64,000 nucleotides of DNA from Rhizophagus clarus. Its lineage: Eukaryota > Glomeromycota > Glomeromycetes > Glomerales > Glomeraceae. Each line of letters starts with the position of its first letter. Within the stretch, counting starts at the first letter, position 1. Position numbers and translations under genes: made by a program. Of this stretch, positions 57,301 to 64,000 are shown piece by piece. The notes below the pieces were generated by a model. The model saw only the letters and a list, made by a program, of their open reading frames with translations. It did not search any database and was not told the DNA's origin. The stretch lies in assembly GCA_015698045.1 (NCBI GenBank), contig BLAL01000193.1, forward strand, positions 1,178,501 through 1,242,500. The letters run 5' to 3'.

Positions 57301-57633
57301 TTGACTTTTGAGCTTTTCTACTGTTTCTTCTAGCAGAATGATTCGGTTATCTTGAGTGATTAATGCCTCTTCCTTTAGCTTTAAATGATCCTGATATTTT
57401 TTGAGATTAAGTAAGGTAGATTGATATTTTGCTTTTAATCTATCTATCTCATCCTCACGAAATATGAGATTTTTCTCAAGATATTTTATATATAGCTCAC
57501 ATCGCTCTAGATCATTTGTAAGCTTACGAATCTTTTCCTTATTTCTAATGGTAGTAGTTTTCTCTTTTGTCAACTTTATCCGCAATTCTAAATTGCTATC
57601 TAATAAATCAATATATGCCTGTTCAACTCCCAT
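54328..57633 (-). pseudogene. Gag-protease-zinc-finger polyprotein of a retroelement
   Basis: Read from 57633 down. A gag-like ORF (first 408 codons; coiled coil to about residue 115, then a helical capsid-like part) continues in the same frame through three TGA stops at 56407-56409, 56302-56304 and 55870-55872. Next comes a damaged CCHC knuckle (YSACGKAGHTKINC, first Cys replaced by Tyr) and an acidic stretch. A frameshift in a run of nine A near 55645 leads to the protease part, with the retropepsin active site IDTGSDSSIFS near 54970. A second A-run frameshift at 54567-54574 leads to a C2HC finger (CQYCFKEF, H, C) and a 9-residue repeat tail. No reverse transcriptase or LTR is found in the window. 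Confidence 0.8.
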
Positions 57634-58037
57634 TGTTACCTATTATTTCTATAGATTCTGGTGAAGCTCAAAATCTTGATATTTCTAAAAGACCAGTTAT
57701 TTATATTGATCCTCAAAAAGCTCAAGATTTAGATCGGGATCTTGCTTTACAGAAACTTTATTACAGACCTGAAGGTTACTATCAGACTGCTGAAAAAATG
57801 CAAATGGTTTGTAAGAAAGCCAGATATAAGTTTTCTCTTACAGAGATCAAAAATTGGCTAAACAAGCAGGCTTTGCATCAGATTCACAAGCCTCGTCCAA
57901 AATTTATTCAGTATGCCTCCTTTAATAATATACAATTTTTAAATGAAGTGCATCAGAGCGATACTACTCCTATGCCTCATGATAAAGTAGGTAATCAGAT
58001 TTATAAGTATGTTACTTATATAAACTTTTTATTTTAA
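57615..58037 (+). pseudogene. Integrase-like protein, truncated in the catalytic core
   Basis: 140 codons from the ATG at 57615. It contains 'LYYRPEGYYQTAEKM', 'WLNKQALHQIHKPRPKF' and 'FLNEVHQSDTTPMPHDKVGNQIYKYV'. This is the N-terminal helical part and the first catalytic Asp of a DDE integrase of the type found with Maverick/Polinton-like and other virus-like elements. The frame ends just after the first beta strands, so the second Asp and the Glu are missing. Its start lies only 19 bases inside the opposite-strand gag start, which suggests an insertion junction or a shared divergent promoter. Confidence 0.7.
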
Positions 58038-58079
58038 ATTATTATTTATTATTTAGTATAAGAAAAAAATATTTACATT

Positions 58080-58334
58080 ATGTATGGTAAATATACTTGT
58101 CCATTTATTCGTTACTCTGGTGAAATTTGTGAAAGATCTTGCATGCGTGAAGATGGGTACTCAATTCATTGGAAATATGTTCAAAAATTAGCTAATAAAC
58201 AACATGTTCCTTGTAGTGAATGTGGAAGATTTACTAGATCATATTCTGGTTGATATCCAGCTCATATAAAAGGATTTTATGTCTCTAAACACTATCAGAG
58301 GTTGCGCTCTAGGGCTTTTCAGAATGTCAGCTAA
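58080..58334 (+). pseudogene. Small Cys-rich protein, one premature stop
   Basis: 84 codons starting MYGKYTCPFIRYSGEIC. Cysteines are arranged C-x9-C-x3-C ... CSEC and suggest one or two zinc sites; the end is basic (HYQRLRSRAF). A TGA at 58251-58253 interrupts it in frame, most simply a TGG codon changed by one transition. It lies 40 bases after the integrase fragment in the same orientation and probably belonged to the same element. Function unknown. Confidence 0.6.
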
Positions 58335-59209
58335 GCTGGTACCTTGCGCCAGAATTTTGGTATCCTTAATCTTTGTATACCCAGAAATTTTGATACCCCT
58401 AGAGGTGAGACTTTTTTTTTCGTATAACTTTTTGTCCCCAGTATTTTGGTAAAGAATTGGCTCTAGAATGATTTCCTGTATATTAAGAAATTATTGGTTT
58501 ACTAGAATAGGTTCAATGGCCCTTTTGATTTACTTTCTATCATTCAAGATTTTGGTACCCTTCCTTTAGTCGTGGTACCAAAATTTGATCTTTGTTTACA
58601 ACTATAAATCAGTTTTAGAATTAATTCTAGGATAACATAAAATCTGATATGCAAAATGAGCTTGCATTTGCAGCCTGCGAGCACACTTGGACACTCTGGT
58701 CTTCGGTGCTCTTGGCCTTTTTTAAAGTCAAGCAATATAGCATACTTTTTTTGTTATATTATTTGAGATTAAAAATCAGCCAGTGCGTTAACAAAGATGG
58801 TGATCTCCTTTAACTTGAAAACTAAAAATTTGGATAAGAAGATATGTTAACAGGATTTGAGCCCCAGCCTGATTTAAAACTTAAATTCAATATCTTATTT
58901 TGATATGTTTCCTGGTCTTGAAAATAAATTTGAGTTAAAAAAAGATTACATAAATTTTGTATATGGGAAATAAGCTGGGAGAGGCTTACACTAATTATAC
59001 CTATACAGAAATCTGACCCCAGGACTTCCATTTGTGCCCTACTTGTATCAATTATTAAGGTTTTGCATTATTTTTGTATCAAATTATTAAGTTTAGCATT
59101 ATTTGATTATCGTATCAAACTATTAACAGTTAAGGTTTAGCATCAAATAAAAGAAAAAATTTTTAGAAAAATTTCATAGGTGAAAAAAGGAAAAAAATTT
59201 TGTATTTAC
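58335..59209. other. Intergenic, no supported gene
   Basis: The word 'attttggtaccc' and close variants recur near 58356, 58390, 58440 and 58550. No coding signature; possibly the edge of the virus-like element. Confidence 0.4.
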
Positions 59210-59966
59210 CATTATCGATAGTATCATTATTATCTACGGTATTCTGGCTATTGTTATTGCTTCGGGCTATAAATTGATTAAGAAAATCAATAAAAAAATC
59301 TATAACTTGATTAAATTTTTTTTATGATTTACATACATCTTCTATTCCTTCGATTTCTTCGATTTCGAGTCTGGCTAACTCCGATTGAAGCTTGTACAAA
59401 TTGATCATCTAGAAACATATTAAATAATATTGGAATACATAATTCTAAATAAATATAAAGCAATTAGAATTCTTACCCGGTCTTTCCCAGAAGCGGGTGT
59501 TCATTATGTCGAAGAATACCGCTCCTGGGTGACTCCTCACGCCTCTAGGGTCATTGGCAATGACCAATAATTGATCCTAAAATATTTTAAAGTCATTAAT
59601 ATTACACAAATTTTTATTTATTAATATTTAATTCACATGATAGTTAGTAACGAGCCCATTGAACTTCGTCTGGTATTGTTGTCCTGTATAGTTACATCCA
59701 CAAGTATTATTAACATTTTCTGCTACTGATCTCCAGAATTTTTTTCTGCTGCGCCCTAGAATTTGGTAATAATATTCGTAATTTCGTGACCTCCGCTGCT
59801 CAATGAGCGCAGCGGTTTGTTCATCTGTCCATTCTATCTGGTCGGTAGAGGTGCTACGAGGAGAAGTAGAATTAGATAAAGATTTGGCATTATCAGTACG
59901 ATGTTAAAATGAAGTTGAAGGATCGCGAGAGGTTGATGATGTTGTATTTGTGTTATTTGAAGACAT
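59210..59966 (-). pseudogene. Myb/SANT (trihelix)-like DNA-binding protein with a premature stop
   Basis: Minus-strand exons 59966-59637, 59576-59477, 59408-59337 and 59266-59210 have consistent phases; a final exon is not identified. After a Ser/Thr-rich start comes a trihelix/MADF-like domain (IEWTDEQTAALIEQRR, 'FWRSVAENVN', 'QYQTKFNGLVTNY'), then 'VIANDPRGVRSHPGAVFFDIMNTRFWERP' split over exon 2, and an Asn/Arg-rich part. A TAA about 20 codons from the start (before HRTD) breaks the frame; CAA to TAA would explain it. Such proteins are numerous in mycorrhizal fungi and often ride with transposons. DNA binding is inferred from the domain. Confidence 0.6.
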
Positions 59967-60838
59967 TATTAGAATTTTTGAAATTTGGCGATGTTATATT
60001 TGACAAAAATTTGTTATATATGAGTGAATATAAAACAAGAAATATATAATTAAAAAATTAAAAAATGTGAGAAAGTTCCATTTTTTAATTATTTTTTCTA
60101 ATAATTCTAATTACGCCATTTCAATTATTTTTTCTAACAATTAATTATGCCATTCAATTATTTTTTCTAACAATTCTGATTATGCCATTTCAATTATTTT
60201 TTCCTTTTTAAATTAAAATGATTTCATTAATTCATGATATTACATCATAAATTCATAGAATTTTGAAAATTAATTCCATCTCTTGTCCATTAAAAGTGAT
60301 TAAAATGTTGATTTTCCATTGTTTCCCATTGTACAAAAAAAAATTAGCCATTAAAAGTGATTAAAAATTTTACGTAAAAAATTAACTTTATTTACTCATA
60401 ATATTTTACCACATCTTTTACGATATTTTCTAATGCGAAAAAAAAAATTTGATTTATTTTACTTTTCGTGATTGATTTAATGTGTTAATTTTTGAACGTT
60501 TAAAAGAAATTAATAAATATTGAGCGCGTTGAACGAGGATTATGCTTATGTAATATGTGAGTCATTCTAAACTTAAACCTTCTAGAATTATACTTATTAA
60601 GATGAAATACATGATTATCACTTAGTTTGAAAATGGAAATCAAATATAGGACATACTACAATTCGTAACACCAAAATTACAAGTCCAGCAAAAAACTTAC
60701 AATGTATGACTATTAACATGCGTATTTTATTTATATGACCATATTTATTGATTTAATTGAAAAAATTAGTGAATATTAAAATATTTTTAAATTTTATAGC
60801 GCAAAAATCATTTATTGATGATTAATTAAAGAGCGCTA
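59967..60838. other. Intergenic with a small tandem repeat
   Basis: Non-coding. Holds the 35-bp repeat listed separately. No other feature recognised. Confidence 0.45.
60087..60205. repeat. ~35-bp tandem repeat, about 3.5 units
   Basis: 'aattattttttcta' starts at 60087, 60123, 60156 and 60191, each followed by 'caattctgattatgccatt' or a close variant. Confidence 0.75.
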
Positions 60839-62187
60839 CTAAATCTATAATTTAATTTTATTAATATTTATGAATAAAGACGTAATGTGTTAAATAAAAA
60901 TGACTTACATGTTCCAAAGAATTTACTATCCTGTTGCCACTTCGAGAGGGAACAATTATATCCTTCATCATACTATCCAAGTTCTTAATGGCAGATAGAT
61001 CTTTGCCATTCCAAGAAACCTTGAAGGTTTCTCTTATAAAATCTATTAACGTATCGAAGCTACCAATCTTTTTCATTTCAGAGAGATTTACAGCAGCGAG
61101 CTGTCGATTCAAGAGTTTTTGAACAAAATGTTCATCAACATAGTCTTTTACTTCTTTATTTGACAGGCTACCAGTGATCGCTCTACAGTTAATTATTTTT
61201 TATTAACATAACAATAAACTCATTAGATATAAGATATATTATCAAACAATAAAATAAAATATACCTATTTTTTCTAATATTTTTATATTCATTTATCTCA
61301 TGTTCAATATTTTGATTAAGTTTATTACGGTAGTCAGCAAAGGCTCGATGAGTTTTCTCTAAGAAATTTTTTCCTTTTGTACTGTAAATTTGAACCTTGA
61401 AAATTTTTTTAATTAATTCATCAAATGTCTCCCCACGCGGATTGCGGGTACAAAGAAAGAGATATTTGATGAACTCGTCCCAAAGACGAGCATTATCCTA
61501 AAATATTAAAAGATATGTTATTTACTTTAAAGAATTGGGTACAAAATAAATATATTTAGCACTAATATCAGCACTAGACGTTGAAGACGTCAAGCCAGAA
61601 CTGGAATCCATTTCTAACATTTTATTTGCTAGATGAAGAATATGTGGATGGGCGACGAGAAAATTGCATATTTCTAAATTACTTTTAAACCCAATAGGAA
61701 TGGGTTCATCCAAATTTACAAGTTTATCATCCGTCATATTCATTTTATCTCTATCATGATCATCACTATCGTTATCTGAACTACCACTTTTCTCTTCTTC
61801 GCGATCTTCTCTTTCTTTTTCATCTTCCCTTCCATTATCTTTTTCTCTTCCATCATCATCTTCTCTTTCATCATTATTTCTTCGGTTAGAAGCTAAACCT
61901 ATTATTTAGTAGTATATCATTTAATTAAAGATTAAATATATTATTAAATATTAAGGCCACACACATATATGATATGTATATAATATTTACCTGAAATGAA
62001 TTGATCAACATCGTTAATATTGGTCTCCCTCCTTTTCTTCGCTTTTTAACTTAGACTTTGATTTTTCGAAATCGTTATTATTATACATATTTTCAGCATC
62101 ATTTTATTCTCAAAGTAAAATTTATTATAATTATATTTTATAAAGTTACATACCTGCTGTCTCTTGATTTGCCTTACGTTTGGACAT
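60839..62187 (-). pseudogene. Multi-exon gene of unknown family, frameshifted in exon 2
   Basis: ATG at 62187 (MSKRKANQETA) with exon 1 ending 62154 (GTATGT donor). Exon 2 ends at 61991 and carries a frameshift between 'KSEEKEG' and 'INDVDQFIS'; its acceptor is unclear. Exon 3, 61898-61543, has a strongly charged stretch (DERED, DDDGRE, KEREDREEE) followed by 'IPIGFKSNLEICNFLVAHPHILHLANKMLEM'. Exon 4 is 61497-61265 ('DNARLWDEFIKYLFLC', 'RAFADYRNKL'). Exon 5 is 61182-60909 ('FDTLIDFIRETFKVSW', 'SGNRIVNSLEH'); the gene may end at 60839 after a six-base last exon. Phases match from exon 3 to the end. I know no domain; the C-terminal half is helical. Except for the exon 2 frameshift the gene looks sound, so it may be functional if that base is an error. 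Confidence 0.6.
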
Positions 62188-63449
62188 AGCAAAAAATAAA
62201 GATACAAGATACAAAAATTCTGAGATACAAAAATTCGAACAAAGTAAAATATAAATAAGAGACCTCATCTCAATTCCCAAACCCCCAAGCTGACTTTGCA
62301 TTTCCAAATTTATATGGTATATGTTAAGATTATACCATATTGAGATGTTTATTTCGTGACAATCTTACAAGGGGAGACGATTTGTTTAGAATTGAAAATA
62401 GAATCGATTTGAATTATACAAAAATTTAAATTTTAATTATTTAACATATTGACATATTTACATAACGAAAGGAAATTTTTATTTAACGAAAGGAAAATTT
62501 AGATTTACTTATTTAACGAAAGGAAATTTTTATTTGTAAGTTGCTAAAGTATTTGTTTATGAACAAATAGGACTATCATTACATCATTCAATAAGAATCT
62601 GCAGATGTTTATCTAAGATAAATTTGCACTTCCTTTTTTGATTAAGCGCAGTAAACATAACCTTTTACAGCCATAAGTTCTGATATAATACATACTATTG
62701 TACAAAATACAAATAAATATTAGTGAGATTATTTAATTAACAGACCTTGCTTTAGTTAAGTTCGGAGATGATGCTTGAATCTCAATCGATTGATAATAAC
62801 AAATAATGAATAAATGCACTTTGAATATAAATGAGAGCCATGTTTCAAATAATAATACGAAGTATGTAATTAAATGATTATATTGTATTGTTTAGTTTAT
62901 TATTATTATATTGTAAATCTTGACATTTTTATATTGATGATAAAATAATAACGTAAAGCGTGAATATAAGAAAAAAACTTTTTACATAATATGTGGTAAC
63001 GTCTCTAGCTTATGTAAATATGGCTCTAAGGCAATCCTCGTGTCAATGTCATGACAGTAATGTCGCACAGGTCAAGAACGTAATATTTGCGGCTTTAAGT
63101 GATACAAGAGTGTGATTGAATCTAAAATTCCATTTTCTGGCACATGTTTATTGATCATCTAATCAACAATTAATCTATATTCAGATAGTTCAACAGTGTA
63201 CCGTATCGAACATTGACCTCTCATACCGATTTCGTGAAAGAATTCTTCTATATATTAGTAAAACTTTGGTAATTTATTTTTTTTTTTTTTGTATGTTTAG
63301 TGAAATTACAGTCTAGATTAGATTATCTTTTTTTTCTCTAATCAGATTAGATTACTATAATTATATCAAAGTACAATTAAATTCTAACCATAAATTTTGT
63401 TAAAAATCAACAACTTTACAAAACTATTTACGTCTTATTTAGTTATGAG
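62188..63449. other. Intergenic, no supported gene
   Basis: The word 'ttatttaacgaaaggaaa' occurs three times near 62463-62530. At 63313-63355 a run of related 'tctaatcagattagatta' words forms a palindrome. No gene seen. Confidence 0.45.
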
Positions 63450-64000
63450 AAAGAGATATATTCATTCTACCAGCAGTTCCGTAAACCATTTCAAATTCGC
63501 AATCAGTTTTCTCATACTAGTCGTAATGAGACAACAGCAAATTCAACTGAAGATAACAATGAAATGTTATTTGAAGACATCGATATGGAGGACATTAATA
63601 GAAATGACAATGAATCAATATATTTTCAGCATTATGATAATGATATAGATTTGAGGGATAATGTAATTGACGAATCATTAGATGAAGATGGTGATGATGA
63701 TGACGAAGAGGAAGATTATAACGAAGAGGAAGATTATTTCAATGAGGAAGGTGAAGAAGAGGAAGGTCACAATGACGATGAGGAAGAGGAAAGTCACAAC
63801 GACCACAACGATGAAGAAGAAGAGAAAGGTAACAACAACGAGAACAATGACATACATCAAATTATTGAAGCTTTAGATAAAGACGAGATACCATCCTGTG
63901 ATGGTGAATTTTCACCTTACTTCAATGATTATACAACTACTGCTCTATTCTGTTAGCTCTAAAAACACAATATTTCTATAAAAGCATATGAAGATTTTGC
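63450..64000 (+). pseudogene. Transposase N-terminal region (Plavaka/KDZ-like), runs off the window
   Basis: The frame is open from a likely splice acceptor (ttatttag, exon from about 63456) and reads 'YEKEIYSFYQQFRKPF', then a long Asp/Glu/Asn stretch encoded by GAT/GAA repeats, then 'CDGEFSPYFNDYTTTALFC'. The last segment matches the start of the conserved part of large cut-and-paste transposases seen in mycorrhizal fungi. A TAG stop (63954-63956) stands where the family has Trp, and a TAA follows two codons later. The same frame continues as 'KHNISIKAYEDF', so the sequence beyond is still related. Family assignment is from recalled motif pattern only. Confidence 0.6.

Noticed and set aside
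54328-57633. TGA read as Trp (alternative code, mitochondrial origin)
   Set aside because: Three TGA stops alone would fit, but neighbouring genes have spliceosomal introns, other relics use TAA and TAG, and poly-A frame changes also occur, so nuclear decay is simpler.
63678-63876. Frames on both strands over 63.7-63.9 kb
   Set aside because: Alternative frames of the GAA/GAT-rich acidic stretch of the transposase relic.

Overview
The window is AT-rich nuclear DNA from a filamentous fungus, almost certainly an arbuscular mycorrhizal fungus of the Rhizophagus/Glomeromycotina type. This rests on short phased introns with GT-AG and one GC-AG pair, a MATA-type HMG-box gene, a PHD-TFIIS-SPOC (Bye1-like) gene, lineage-style AIG1-type GTPases and kinases, and a dense mixture of decayed DNA transposons and virus-like genes. 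The species is an inference; no marker gene was compared with a database.

Left half (1-33 kb) is a birth-and-death cluster of one GTPase family. I count about 18 loci on both strands: four long forms with N-terminal cysteine-bearing leucine-rich repeats joined to an AIG1-type G domain (bases 1-1513, 3137-4753, 6972-8204, 10591-13134), three short forms with only the G domain (9333-9944, 16837-17532, 27846-28583), three recently broken copies (17606-18374, 26609-27106, 29272-30736) and about eight worn relics. Three long proteins end in the same CaaX box (CLIL) and a broken copy encodes another (CSII), so prenylation and membrane attachment are likely. A protein-kinase relic plus GTPase relic occurs twice as a duplicated block (about 14.8-16.3 and 18.9-20.4 kb). 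Inside the cluster sits one ordinary housekeeping gene on the minus strand, a four-exon Bye1-like transcription factor (21276-25147), and a small hAT-type MITE with a perfect 8-bp target duplication (25829-26093).

The middle (33-38.3 kb) holds two sound genes: a MATA-HMG transcription factor (34557-35525) and a three-exon fasciclin-domain surface protein with signal peptide and one membrane helix (36998-38309). Degenerate telomere-like repeats lie at 31.3 kb.

The right half (38.3-64 kb) is repeat-rich. It holds a 1.1-kb terminal-inverted-repeat element filled with a tandem array of 41-nt micro-exon-like units (39919-41055), a piggyBac transposase relic (42425-43025), a 5-kb TIR-bounded element with a decayed multi-exon gene of unknown family (44207-49275), three tandem hairpins with matching changes in both arms, several minisatellites, and then a graveyard of virus-like genes (52.2-58.3 kb): a small coiled-coil protein, a protein-primed family-B DNA polymerase fragment, a gag-protease-zinc-finger unit, an integrase fragment and a small zinc-binding protein. 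It ends with a Myb/trihelix-like relic, an unknown multi-exon gene and the N-terminal part of a transposase that runs off the window.

The clearest candidate for an undescribed system is the LRR-AIG1-CaaX family: a sensor-like repeat domain, a GTPase switch, a length-variable aspartate tract and a lipid anchor, in a fast-turning multigene cluster. Its role (for example self/non-self or intracellular immune sensing) is inference only.
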